Shown here: one piece after another, positions 43,407-51,671 of the stretch | How the letters are laid out: every line of letters starts with the position of its first letter | Position numbering within the stretch: the stretch's first letter is position 1 | Origin: an uncultured Hyphomonas sp. | Lineage (GTDB): Bacteria; Pseudomonadota; Alphaproteobacteria; Caulobacterales; Hyphomonadaceae | NCBI RefSeq assembly: GCF_963677035.1 | Contig: NZ_OY781472.1 | Coordinates: 2,728,001 to 2,792,000, forward strand | DNA: 64,000 bases | Direction: 5' to 3' | Notes under the pieces: model-generated | Told to the model about the DNA's origin: nothing | Databases searched by the model: none | What the model saw: only the letters and a program-made list of their open reading frames with translations | Made by a program: the position numbers and the translations under genes

Positions 43407-43426
43407 GAATGCCAATGGCGGCATTT
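43407..43426 (+). promoter_or_regulatory. ANTAR-target hairpin P1
   Basis: Stem AATGCC/GGCATT (6 bp, plus a G-U at the base) closes the six-base loop AATGGC. The loop has A at position 1 and G at position 4, the two conserved bases of ANTAR-binding hairpins. Confidence 0.65.
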
Positions 43427-43447
43427 TGAGCAACCTGTTGATGGATA

Positions 43448-43465
43448 TGGCTCAACGGCGGGCCG
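43448..43465 (+). promoter_or_regulatory. ANTAR-target hairpin P2
   Basis: Stem TGGCTC/GGGCCG (6 pairs, two of them G-U) closes the six-base loop AACGGC, again A1 and G4. It starts 22-23 nt after P1, and its 3' strand can pair instead with 43501-43508. Confidence 0.6.
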
Positions 43466-43595
43466 ATTCAACACCTCAGAAATATCAGTGCCTTGGGCGT
43501 TCGGCCCGATGGGGGAAGCTGGTGTGTGCTCGACAACAGGGGGCAGACGGAACTTTTTGAAGAGTGATGGTTCCGCTGCGGAAAGGGAATACAAA

Positions 43596-46223
43596 GTGCG
43601 ATTTAGTTCTTTCTTGAAATGTGCCGTGTCATCAGCGGTCGTGGGTATGACGGTCACCGGGGGGGTGGCTTACGCAGAACCAGATGATGAGCCGGCAGTC
43701 GATGAAACTTCCGTACAGGAAAAAGTCATCATCACCGGTATGCGGGGCAAGGCCCGGTCCGTAATGGATTCGCCTGTTCCGGTAGACGTTCTGAGCTCGG
43801 AAGAAATCTCCGACGTGCCGTTTACGGATGCTAACGACATTATCAAGACGCTGGTTCCGTCTTACTCACTGGCGCGTCAGCCGATTTCAGATGGTGGTAC
43901 GTTCATTCGTCCGGCAAAGCTGCGGGGCATGCCGACTGACAAGACACTGGTTCTTGTAAACTCCAAACGCCGTCACCGCGCCGCTCTGGTTCAGATCGGC
44001 GGGTCCGGTACGCAGGGGCCGGATATTGCAACCATTCCGGCGATTGCTCTGAAGAGTGTTGAAGTCCTGCGTGATGGCGCTGCGGCTCAGTACGGTTCCG
44101 ACGCCATTGCCGGCGTTATCAACTTCATCCTGAAAGACTCTCCGGAAGGTGGCGCCTTCAGCGCAGACTTCGGTCAGTATTATGAGGGAGACGGCTTCAA
44201 CACGACGCTCGCGGGCAACTTCGGTCTCGGCCTCGGCGACAATGGCTTTGTCAATGTGTCCGCCGAATACTCAAAGGCCGATTCGACACAACGGGGTGAG
44301 CAGTATTGTGAAAGCTGGGTCTGTGTGGATGTGAACAGCCCGGACTTCAATCCGGGTGATACGTCAATTGCCGGTTTCGATCTGGATTCCTTCATCGCTG
44401 GTATCGACGCCGCTGACTATTCTGGTTCTGGTGTGGTTCAGCCCTGGGGGCAGCCGAATGCCAAAGCCTTCCGTTCTTTCGTGAACGCAGGTTACACGAT
44501 TGGCGATGTTGAGCTGTATGGCTTCGGTAACTATTCGAACTCTGAAGCGGATGGCGGTTTCTTCTACCGTTATCCGGGCAATGGCACGATTGAGAACATC
44601 CGTCTTGAAGATGGATCGCTCTGGTCTTCGCTCTTTCTGTTCCCGGGCGGCTTTACCCCGCGCTTCTTTGGTAACGTGATTGACTATTCCGGTGTCGCCG
44701 GCGCCCGTGGTGAATGGGACAACGGCATCACTTATGACTTCAGCGCCCGTCTCGGACACAACGAGATCAAGTATACGCTGAAGAACACGGTCAACCCGTC
44801 GCTGGGTGAGATGTCTCCGACCAGCTTCCACCCCGGTGATCTGATCAACGAAGAAAAGCAGCTTCAGGCAGACTTTTCGAAAGAGTTCGAGGCCGGTCTG
44901 GCCAGCCCGTTGCTCTTCGCTTTCGGCGCCAGCTACATGGATGAATCCTATGAACTGGTTGGGGGTAATTTCGAGTCCTATACCGATGGTCCTTACTCGC
45001 TTCCGGACCCATATGGCTTCTGCGCCGCAGGTGCGCCGACAGCCGCCGGTGCCGCGGTTATCGCCAACGGCTCGACATTGGATTGCGCCGATGACGACGA
45101 TCCGGTCTATAAAGCGCTGGGCGTCGGTTCGAACGGCTTCCCGGGTTACTCTCCGGACTTCTCCGGCGAGTATACGCGTGACTCCTATGCCATCTATGGT
45201 GACCTGAGTGCCGACGTTACGGATGCTCTGTTCCTGCAGGGTGCTCTGCGCTTCGAAGACTATTCGGACTTCGACTCCGAACTGGTCTGGAAAGTGGCTG
45301 GCCGTTATGAGTTCTCGCCGAACTTTGCGGTTCGTGGCTCTGTCGGTACGGGCTTCCGGGCTCCGACGCCGGGCCAGCAGGGCACGACCAACGTGTCGAC
45401 CCGCCTCCCGAACGGCTTCCCGGTTGCAACCGGTCTGTTCCCGGCAGGTGGTCCGATTGCTGGCGCGCTGGGCGCAACACCGCTCAAGCCTGAGAAGTCC
45501 ACCAACTATACTTTGGGCTTCACGTCGTCCTATGACGCCTTCTCGCTGACGGTCGACTTCTACCAGATTGATCTGGAAGATCGTGTGAACGCAATTTCGA
45601 CGCAGGATGTCTCGACGGATCCGGCGGCAGGCGAGGCCTATGACAATTATCTCGCCCTTGTCGGCGCAGGGGTTGTCGGCGCTGAATCGATTGGTGGCGT
45701 GTTCTACTTCACCAACGCCTTCGATACGAGCACGAAGGGTGTGGATATTGTTGGTACCTACTCCAAGGATTGGGCGAACGGATCTTCAACCAAGCTCATG
45801 GCGTCTGTGAACTACAACAAGACCGAGTTCGACAGTGATGTCGGCTCTCTCTTCAACGACGAAGACCAGTATGACTTCGTCAACTACGACCCGAAATGGC
45901 GCGGTGTCTTCACTGTGACGCATGAAGTCGGTCCGTATAGCTTGCTGGCACGCGCCAACTACTATGGTGAGTCCACAAACTCTGACGGCTCGAATGCCCC
46001 GCTGCGGTATCAGGATTATGCCGGGAAGGTTCAGGTTGACCTTGAGGGATCCTTCCAGGCTTCTGAAGCCGTGAAGATCTCGATCGGTGCACGTAACGCC
46101 TTCGACCAGTATCCGGATAAAGCAGAACTCGGCGACAGCTGCTGTGGCCGAATCTACCGCTCCGGAGACGTCATCGACTGGCAGGGTGGTTACTACTACG
46201 TCAAGCTGATGGCCAATTTCTGA
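43596..46223 (+). CDS. TonB-dependent receptor downstream of the ANTAR leader
   Basis: 875 residues from GTG 43596, chosen because AAAGGGAA lies 7-8 nt upstream and a Sec signal follows at once (VRFSSFLKCAVSSAVVGMTV...AYAEP). TonB-box region EKVIITGMRGKARS, plug with VLVNSKRRHRAALVQIGG and VEVLRDGAAAQYGSDAIAGVINF, barrel ending YYYVKLMANF. No STN domain. Expression is probably controlled after transcription starts by the ANTAR protein. It is followed by a strong hairpin and then by an exported aminotransferase gene. Ligand unknown; ANTAR control elsewhere is tied to nitrogen sources, so a nitrogen compound is plausible. Confidence 0.92.
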   Translation: MRFSSFLKCAVSSAVVGMTVTGGVAYAEPDDEPAVDETSVQEKVIITGMRGKARSVMDSPVPVDVLSSEEISDVPFTDANDIIKTLVPSYSLARQPISDGGTFIRPAKLRGMPTDKTLVLVNSKRRHRAALVQIGGSGTQGPDIATIPAIALKSVEVLRDGAAAQYGSDAIAGVINFILKDSPEGGAFSADFGQYYEGDGFNTTLAGNFGLGLGDNGFVNVSAEYSKADSTQRGEQYCESWVCVDVNSPDFNPGDTSIAGFDLDSFIAGIDAADYSGSGVVQPWGQPNAKAFRSFVNAGYTIGDVELYGFGNYSNSEADGGFFYRYPGNGTIENIRLEDGSLWSSLFLFPGGFTPRFFGNVIDYSGVAGARGEWDNGITYDFSARLGHNEIKYTLKNTVNPSLGEMSPTSFHPGDLINEEKQLQADFSKEFEAGLASPLLFAFGASYMDESYELVGGNFESYTDGPYSLPDPYGFCAAGAPTAAGAAVIANGSTLDCADDDDPVYKALGVGSNGFPGYSPDFSGEYTRDSYAIYGDLSADVTDALFLQGALRFEDYSDFDSELVWKVAGRYEFSPNFAVRGSVGTGFRAPTPGQQGTTNVSTRLPNGFPVATGLFPAGGPIAGALGATPLKPEKSTNYTLGFTSSYDAFSLTVDFYQIDLEDRVNAISTQDVSTDPAAGEAYDNYLALVGAGVVGAESIGGVFYFTNAFDTSTKGVDIVGTYSKDWANGSSTKLMASVNYNKTEFDSDVGSLFNDEDQYDFVNYDPKWRGVFTVTHEVGPYSLLARANYYGESTNSDGSNAPLRYQDYAGKVQVDLEGSFQASEAVKISIGARNAFDQYPDKAELGDSCCGRIYRSGDVIDWQGGYYYVKLMANF

Positions 46224-46237
46224 TCGAATATAGAGCT

Positions 46238-46262
46238 CGCCTGCCCCTTTTGGGGGCAGGCG
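46238..46262 (+). terminator. Hairpin terminator after the TonB receptor
   Basis: CGCCTGCCCC (46238-46247) and GGGGCAGGCG (46253-46262), 10 bp, loop TTTTG; no T-run follows, so it may work partly as a 3' stabiliser. Confidence 0.7.
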
Positions 46263-46351
46263 ATAATCTGTGAGGAGGGATATGGTTATCCCTCCTTGCT
46301 CTATTGGGAAAAGGCGGTTCAACAAGCCTTGAACAGGAAACTCAGAGAAGT

Positions 46352-46669
46352 ATGTCGGGCAACGAAGTAGGCTACCTGAACGCCTCCGAGATAATCGGAG
46401 GCTTGACGATCATGGCAGGTTTAGCTGCAGGATATATCTACTTATTTGCCGTTGTGGTCATTGTAACAATGCCGCTTCTGATTGCTTCCCAGGGGGCCAA
46501 AGCTGCCCTCAGTCTCACCGTCAGATCCGCGGAAGCGGGCCATGGGCTCCTGTCTCGTCGCAATGTCGGCTATTGTTATGTGCAATACTTCGACAGGATG
46601 GCGCCGCTGTTCGCATTCCGGCGAAGCTCAAAAGATTCAATTTCATTTCAACTCCAAGGCAACAGGTAA
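46352..46669 (+). CDS. Possible small membrane protein (doubtful)
   Basis: 105 codons from ATG 46352. The predicted product has a long hydrophobic stretch (IIGGLTIMAGLAAGYIYLFAVVVIVTMPLLIA, in part) near the N-terminus and no recognisable domain. AGAGAAGT precedes the ATG. It fits between the receptor hairpin and the aminotransferase start (46678). A perfect hairpin, GCCTCCGA-GATAA-TCGGAGGC (46382-46402), lies inside it, so this stretch may equally be a structured leader for the aminotransferase mRNA. Codon use is less GC-rich at third positions than in neighbouring genes. Confidence 0.25.
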   Translation: MSGNEVGYLNASEIIGGLTIMAGLAAGYIYLFAVVVIVTMPLLIASQGAKAALSLTVRSAEAGHGLLSRRNVGYCYVQYFDRMAPLFAFRRSSKDSISFQLQGNR

Positions 46670-46677
46670 ATCAGAAT

Positions 46678-47847
46678 ATGGCTTACGATATTTCCAGACG
46701 TTTTCTTCTGGCTGGCGCGACCGGCATGGGCGTGGCCGGTGCGACGGCTTGCGCATCGGGCGCATCGGCGATCGCTGAAACGACGGAGGCAGCTTTCCCG
46801 CCAGAGAAAGTTGCAGTGGAGAACCCCTACCTGCTCGGACCGCCGAAAGGCGTTGCGCTTCTGTCGCGTAACGAAAACCCCTACGGCCCGTCGCAGTCTG
46901 CATTGAAGATGATCGATTACGCAGGCACCAAAGGCGCGTACTACGCGGCGCAGGACGCTGTGAAACAGCTGGCGCAGATGATTGCGGACCGCCACGGCGT
47001 GGCGCCGGAGCAGATCGCGCTGACCACCGGTTCGGGCGAAGCACTGTCCGCCATTGCCGTGATTTATGGCCCCAAAGGCCCGATCGTTGCGCCGCGCCTG
47101 TTCTGGGATACGACGGCGCTCTATGCCGTGCGTCTTGGCATGGCGACCATCGACCGCGTGCCGCTGAAAGCCGACATGAGCACCGACCTCGCAGCCATCG
47201 AGGCAAGGGTGAACGAGGGCACTGGTCTCGTTCAGCTCTGCAACCCGAACAACCCGACCGGCCTCGTCGCGCCGGAAGCCGACATGAAAGCCGCCGTGAA
47301 GCGGATGGCCGCGAAGACCACTGTCCTGGTTGACGAAGCCTATATGGAGCTGGCTGACGATCCGGAGTCCAACACCTGTATCCCGCTGATCAAGGAAGGC
47401 CATAACGTCATCGTCTCGCGGACCTTCTCGAAGATTTACGGCATGGCCGGTATCCGTATGGGCTACACGATCTCCTCTCCGGAAGTGGCGCAGAAGATCC
47501 AGGCAACGGCAATGTCCTGGTCGCCATGCACGGCCTATGCAGCCGCCATCGGCTGCTACAATGACGAGAAGTTCCTCGCTTACTCCAAGGCGAAAGTCCG
47601 GGAAGCTCGTGACATGATCAAGGCGACCCTTGAGGCGCTCGACCTGGAGTATCTGCCGTCGGAAACCAATTTCGTCTTCTTCAAGTCCGGCAAACCGGCC
47701 AATGATATCCAGAAAGCTTTTGCTGAACAGATGATCTCTGTTCGCGGACAATATATGGATTATGTCGACTGGACCCGTGTTTCCACCGGCAAGATCGAAG
47801 ACGTGGAACGCTTCTGTAAAGCGCTGCCGGGTATCGTCGGCGCCTAA
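46678..47847 (+). CDS. Tat-exported PLP-dependent aminotransferase (HisC-like, class I/II)
   Basis: 389 residues from ATG 46678. Tat signal SRRFLLAGATGMGVAGA with a possible lipobox ATAC. Fold type I aminotransferase: LSRNENPYGPSQSA (HisC-type substrate loop), TTGSGEAL, the Asn-Pro motif CNPNNPTGLV, Asp in VLVDEAYMEL, PLP Lys252 in SRTFSKIYGMAGIRMGY, and C-terminal Arg in WTRVSTGKIED. A periplasmic place is unusual because PLP-dependent transamination normally occurs in the cytosol; Tat export would allow folding with PLP before transport. Lies 454 nt after the ANTAR-controlled receptor and is followed by a bidirectional terminator. Confidence 0.88.
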   Translation: MAYDISRRFLLAGATGMGVAGATACASGASAIAETTEAAFPPEKVAVENPYLLGPPKGVALLSRNENPYGPSQSALKMIDYAGTKGAYYAAQDAVKQLAQMIADRHGVAPEQIALTTGSGEALSAIAVIYGPKGPIVAPRLFWDTTALYAVRLGMATIDRVPLKADMSTDLAAIEARVNEGTGLVQLCNPNNPTGLVAPEADMKAAVKRMAAKTTVLVDEAYMELADDPESNTCIPLIKEGHNVIVSRTFSKIYGMAGIRMGYTISSPEVAQKIQATAMSWSPCTAYAAAIGCYNDEKFLAYSKAKVREARDMIKATLEALDLEYLPSETNFVFFKSGKPANDIQKAFAEQMISVRGQYMDYVDWTRVSTGKIEDVERFCKALPGIVGA

Positions 47848-47907
47848 TTACGGGCGCCCTGAGTTCGGGGCGTCTTCACAGTTTTCCGGAATGCTCCGGG
47901 AATAAAG

Positions 47908-47941
47908 AAGGGCGAGGCAGTCAGACTGCCTCGCCCTTTTT
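47908..47941. terminator. Bidirectional intrinsic terminator
   Basis: AAGGGCGAGGCAG (47908-47920) and CTGCCTCGCCCTT (47926-47938), 13 bp, loop TCAGA, followed by Ts; the A-rich 5' flank gives Ts on the other strand. Serves the convergent aminotransferase and M14-type genes. Confidence 0.92.
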
Positions 47942-47960
47942 ACTGGTCTGCCCTGGTGTC

Positions 47961-49088
47961 TTAACGGCGTCCCCAGCTTTCGAGCCCGGCAACGGCCTGA
48001 TCATATATTGCATTGGACGCCCGGATGACATTGCGGCGCCACTCTGTGGCCTGAGGGTAGAAGCGTTCGACGAGGTCCGCCCGGACTGCATCCACAAGCG
48101 CCGGATCAGCATTGCCTGCGCGATGCATCAGCCAGTTGTCCATCATCAGGGCCTGCAACATTTTTTCCACATCGTAAGTGCCCCATTCGATCGTGAGGTT
48201 GACGATTTCGGCCGGATTGAATTTGCGGATCTCGGTGCGCAACCCTTCGAGCAGTAGTCCGTTGTAAAAGATCGAGACACCGTCGACGACATCATCGCAA
48301 TGAATGGTGTGGTCCGGCCACCAGCCAGATAGCAGGACCTGCGTATCCGATCCTCTGGCTTCATCCAGAATGAAGTGGGGTCGGCCATATTCTCCAATAC
48401 CGGTATGCCAGTCGATGTGAAGGATGCGTTCGGCCCGGCTCAGATATTGGTGGGCGATGGCGAACAGGGTTCTGCCTGACCAGCTGAGCGCTGCTCCGCC
48501 AAAGCTGAGCCCGTCAGGAAAGTCGAACTGGCCGGATGTGATGCCGGTCAGTGCCGCGTTCATCCCCTTGTTTGCCGTCAGGGTGTGGAAGCCCTTCGCG
48601 AACTGGCTGAGCCCCGCCTCGTCAGGTGTGGCAGCGAGCAGGAGCTGGTGAATATCCACATAATCCGGATTGGACGGCTGAGGTTGCGACCGGTCGGCAA
48701 AGTTCCGGTTGAGGTCGATGCCGTCTTCGTTGATCCGGTGTGACCAGGCCCAGCCAAAAGGGTTGATCGCGTGAATGAGCAGGACACTGATGTCGCCGAG
48801 CAGCTGGCCGACGCCATCCCTGTCGAGCCATCTCAGGATCGTGGCGGCCCCTGCGGCGGCTTCCAGCCCATGCGTGCCGCAGCTGAACACGAGAACCCTC
48901 TCAGCATCCTGCGGCCCATACCATGCGGCATCCATGGAAAGGTCTTCCCCGAAGGGGCCTTTCAGGGACGGATGCACATGAGGCTCAACATTCAGGCCAT
49001 GCTGCAGGCAGGCAGCGAGGAATTTCCTGCGGCCTTCTTCGTAGGAGTGAGAAAAATACCGGGAAAGCTCCGCGTCAACAGGGGACAT
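47961..49088 (-). CDS. M14-type metallopeptidase/DUF2817 (carboxypeptidase or deacylase-like)
   Basis: 375 residues. Zinc-site residues of the M14/aspartoacylase superfamily are visible: SCGTHGLEAAAG (His73, Glu76), the substrate Arg region HRINEDGIDLNRNF (118-130), and the third His in HIDWHTGIG (His228). No signal peptide, so cytoplasmic. DUF2817 proteins are putative peptidases related to carboxypeptidase A. It follows the TonB receptor gene at 49127-51526 on the same strand after 38 nt, so the two are probably one operon, with this enzyme acting on the imported compound or its fragments. Confidence 0.82.
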   Translation of the reverse strand: MSPVDAELSRYFSHSYEEGRRKFLAACLQHGLNVEPHVHPSLKGPFGEDLSMDAAWYGPQDAERVLVFSCGTHGLEAAAGAATILRWLDRDGVGQLLGDISVLLIHAINPFGWAWSHRINEDGIDLNRNFADRSQPQPSNPDYVDIHQLLLAATPDEAGLSQFAKGFHTLTANKGMNAALTGITSGQFDFPDGLSFGGAALSWSGRTLFAIAHQYLSRAERILHIDWHTGIGEYGRPHFILDEARGSDTQVLLSGWWPDHTIHCDDVVDGVSIFYNGLLLEGLRTEIRKFNPAEIVNLTIEWGTYDVEKMLQALMMDNWLMHRAGNADPALVDAVRADLVERFYPQATEWRRNVIRASNAIYDQAVAGLESWGRR

Positions 49089-49126
49089 GCTGCAGATCCT
49101 TCCCGGTATGGAGGTGACAGGGTGAA

Positions 49127-51526
49127 CTAGAAGTTTACGACCAGTTCGGCGCCGAAGGTCCGCCCGATATTCGGGTGGTTGACCAATGTGCCGAAGAAGT
49201 CGCGGAAGTCGTCCACAAGACCGTCTTCATCGGTGATGTTACGGCCCCACAGATAGGCTTCGTAGCGGCCATCATTGCTCATCAGGCCGATGCGTCCATT
49301 CAGCTGTGTCATGGAGTCGATATATCCAAACGGCACCACTTGCGTGGAGGGCAGGGTCACCGTCTTGATATTGTCGACAGTGGTGAAATAGCCATCCGTA
49401 TAGGTCATGTCGAGGCGCGTCAGAAGCGTCGAGTCGAGTGACGGGACGTCACGCGTGTACACGGCGCCCAGTGAGGCGCTCCATTCCGGGGCGTTGTTCA
49501 GATCGTTGCCGGAAATGTCAGCGCCGGCCGTGCCGCCGCCCGGAAACGAGTCGAAGGTCGCATCCAGATAACCGGCAGATCCCTGCAGGGACAGGTTATC
49601 TGTGGCCTGAAGGTTGAACTCGGCTTCCAGGCCTTGCGTGACGACCTTCGCCGCGTTGGTAATACGGATCGATGTGCGGCCGCCTCCGAGGTCAACAAAC
49701 TGGTTCACCTGATAGTCGGAATATTCGGAATAGAAGGCCGCAAGGTTCAGCGTGAAGCGGCCGTTCATGAAGGTGTTCTTCAGGCCAACTTCGTAGGCGT
49801 CAACCGTTTCCTTGCCGAATTCCAGGCCGGAGTTGGCGGCCAGTTCATCCTCGTTGATGAAGTCGAGGTTGAAGCCTCCGCTCTTATAGCCAGAGGAGTA
49901 TTTGGCGTAGAGATTGCTTTGATCGGTCACAGCGTAGCTGAGGCTGACGGCGGGTGACAGGAAGCTGTCGCTACGGTCATTGACCAGCGGTGTCGGGACT
50001 GCCGTGGTGTCACCCGGTGCCACATTGGTCGAACCAATACGGAAGACACCGGAGTTCCGGCCATCAAGCAGCCAGTTCACGCTCTTGTCTTCGGTACTAT
50101 AGCGCACGCCGAAGCCAAGGGTCCAACGATCGTTGAAGTCGTAGGAGCCATTGAAATACGCCGCGTAACTTTCCGTTTCGACGCTGCCACTGTTCGTCAC
50201 CTTCGAACCGATCGGGCCGAAGCCGGTCATCGAAGAGATAAATGCGAGCTGCGCGGTCGTCAGGGTCGCCGGATCAAGATTGAGAAGCGGTGCTACCTGA
50301 GGCGCCAGGACCGGCCGCACGAAACCTTCGAGGAAATCGTTCCCAAGGGTCACGTCGCGGACCGTGTCTGCGTCCTGCTTGTAGTAGTACAGGCCACCCA
50401 TATAGGTGAAGGCGCTGTCAGACGGGGAGATCAGCTGGAACTCCTGGGTCGTCTGTTTGAACTTGTCGCCATAGTCGACATAAATGATGGAGATCGGCGC
50501 ATAGTCGGTGTCGTTGGCGTAAGACGCGTCCGTATCGCGGTAGCCCGTAATTGATTTTACGGTGAAACCATTCTGGAATTCATAGGTCATGTCCATCATG
50601 GCGCCGTACACATCGCGGCTTTCGCTCGGGTCGAAATCGAAAGCAACCTGGCGCGGTTGCGGTGCGTAGGGACTGACCATCACACCATAGGTGTCGGTGA
50701 TCGGCTTTCCGACCAGGATTTTATTGTCGGCAGACAGACCGTCATAGGCGAGATTGATTTCGAACTGGTCGGACGGGGTGATGCGCAACTGGGCGCGATA
50801 GGCCAGCACATCCTTGGTATCGATTTCGTTGCCCGTCGTGATGTTGTCGATGTATCCGTCACGGTCAGTCTTGGAGATCGAAACCTTGGCGGCAACTTTC
50901 TCGGAGATCGGCACATTCAGCATGCCCTGGAATTCGCGGAGATTGTAGTTGCCGATATTGGCGCTGACCTTGCCGAAGAAGCGGTCTTCCGGCTTTTTGG
51001 TGACCAGGCTGACGGCGCCGGCCACGGTGTTCTTGCCGAACAGCATGCCCTGCGGGCCGCGAAGCACCTCGACGCGTTCCAGATCCAGCAGTTCCTGGTT
51101 CACCGCCGGCGACTGGCCCATATAGACGCCATCGACATACACGCCGACACGGCTGTCGAACCCGATATTGCGGGAGGCAGAGCCCACACCGCGGATCGTG
51201 ATGACAGAGCGGAAATCGTTGTGACCCGAGATCGAGACGTTGGGGATGTAGCCGGAGATTTCCGACAGTTCGCGAACGCTGGTCTGGTCGATGTTGTCGT
51301 CTCCGAAGACGGACATCGCGATCGGCACTTCAGACAGTTTCTCGGTCCGGCGCGTCGCGGTGACGACGATGCCTTCATAAACTTTAACGTCGTCCTCGGA
51401 TTGAGGGGCGGCGTCCTGGACTGCGACGGGAGTGTCAGCCGATTCGGTTTGGGCAATTGCCGTCGCCCACGGCGCCGCGGCGGACAGGATGAGGCAGCTC
51501 GCGCCCATCATCAATTTGGAGGTCAT
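49127..51526 (-). CDS. TonB-dependent receptor
   Basis: 799 residues. Signal peptide MTSKLMMGASCLILSAAAPWATAIAQ. TonB-box region YEGIVVTATRRTEKLSEVPIA, plug with VITIRGVGSASRNIGFDSRV, VYVDGVYMGQS and VEVLRGPQGMLFGKNTVAGAVSLVTK, barrel ending FGAELVVNF. This is the type common in sphingomonads and caulobacters, without an STN domain. It forms an operon with the M14-type gene and is divergent from the TetR-hydrolase-dipeptidase operon. A GTTAA-N5-TTAAC repeat lies in the shared promoter region. Confidence 0.93.
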   Translation of the reverse strand: MTSKLMMGASCLILSAAAPWATAIAQTESADTPVAVQDAAPQSEDDVKVYEGIVVTATRRTEKLSEVPIAMSVFGDDNIDQTSVRELSEISGYIPNVSISGHNDFRSVITIRGVGSASRNIGFDSRVGVYVDGVYMGQSPAVNQELLDLERVEVLRGPQGMLFGKNTVAGAVSLVTKKPEDRFFGKVSANIGNYNLREFQGMLNVPISEKVAAKVSISKTDRDGYIDNITTGNEIDTKDVLAYRAQLRITPSDQFEINLAYDGLSADNKILVGKPITDTYGVMVSPYAPQPRQVAFDFDPSESRDVYGAMMDMTYEFQNGFTVKSITGYRDTDASYANDTDYAPISIIYVDYGDKFKQTTQEFQLISPSDSAFTYMGGLYYYKQDADTVRDVTLGNDFLEGFVRPVLAPQVAPLLNLDPATLTTAQLAFISSMTGFGPIGSKVTNSGSVETESYAAYFNGSYDFNDRWTLGFGVRYSTEDKSVNWLLDGRNSGVFRIGSTNVAPGDTTAVPTPLVNDRSDSFLSPAVSLSYAVTDQSNLYAKYSSGYKSGGFNLDFINEDELAANSGLEFGKETVDAYEVGLKNTFMNGRFTLNLAAFYSEYSDYQVNQFVDLGGGRTSIRITNAAKVVTQGLEAEFNLQATDNLSLQGSAGYLDATFDSFPGGGTAGADISGNDLNNAPEWSASLGAVYTRDVPSLDSTLLTRLDMTYTDGYFTTVDNIKTVTLPSTQVVPFGYIDSMTQLNGRIGLMSNDGRYEAYLWGRNITDEDGLVDDFRDFFGTLVNHPNIGRTFGAELVVNF

Positions 51527-51624
51527 TCGATGTCTTCCCTTATTTGACTCTTTAATATCCGGAAGTGCCCCCGCGGGAGGAAACGTCTTGCAAAGGTGCG
51601 CACGGTCCGGATCTTGACCGCCAA

Positions 51625-51639
51625 GTTAATTAAGTTAAC
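51625..51639. promoter_or_regulatory. Candidate TetR operator in the TBDR/TetR divergent promoter
   Basis: Inverted repeat GTTAA (51625-51629) N5 TTAAC (51635-51639) in an AT-rich patch about 100 nt before the receptor ATG and 33-80 nt before the TetR start options. Size and place fit a TetR-family operator controlling both directions. Confidence 0.45.
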
Positions 51640-51671
51640 ATTACTATGTCAACGCGCTGTTCTGGTGCAGA

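Larger units (their letters stand above)
43230..43595 (+). ncRNA. Probable ANTAR-responsive untranslated leader of the TonB receptor gene
   Basis: 366 nt between the ANTAR gene and the receptor GTG. It holds two hexaloop hairpins (43407-43426 and 43448-43465). An 8-bp repeat, CGGGCCGA (43459-43466) and TCGGCCCG (43501-43508), would compete with the second hairpin, since it uses that hairpin's 3' strand. There is no U-run after it, so the terminating signal is unclear (Rho-dependent, or translation control). A frame is open through part of this region (from 43350), but the receptor signal peptide starts only at 43596. Confidence 0.6.

Noticed and set aside
43459..43508. Intrinsic terminator in the ANTAR leader
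   Set aside because: The 8-bp stem has a 34-nt loop and no U-run after it, so I report it only as an alternative pairing.
43350..43595. N-terminal extension of the ANTAR-controlled TonB receptor (82 codons)
   Set aside because: A good ribosome site and a classic signal peptide begin at GTG 43596; the extension would bury the signal peptide and overlaps the leader hairpins.
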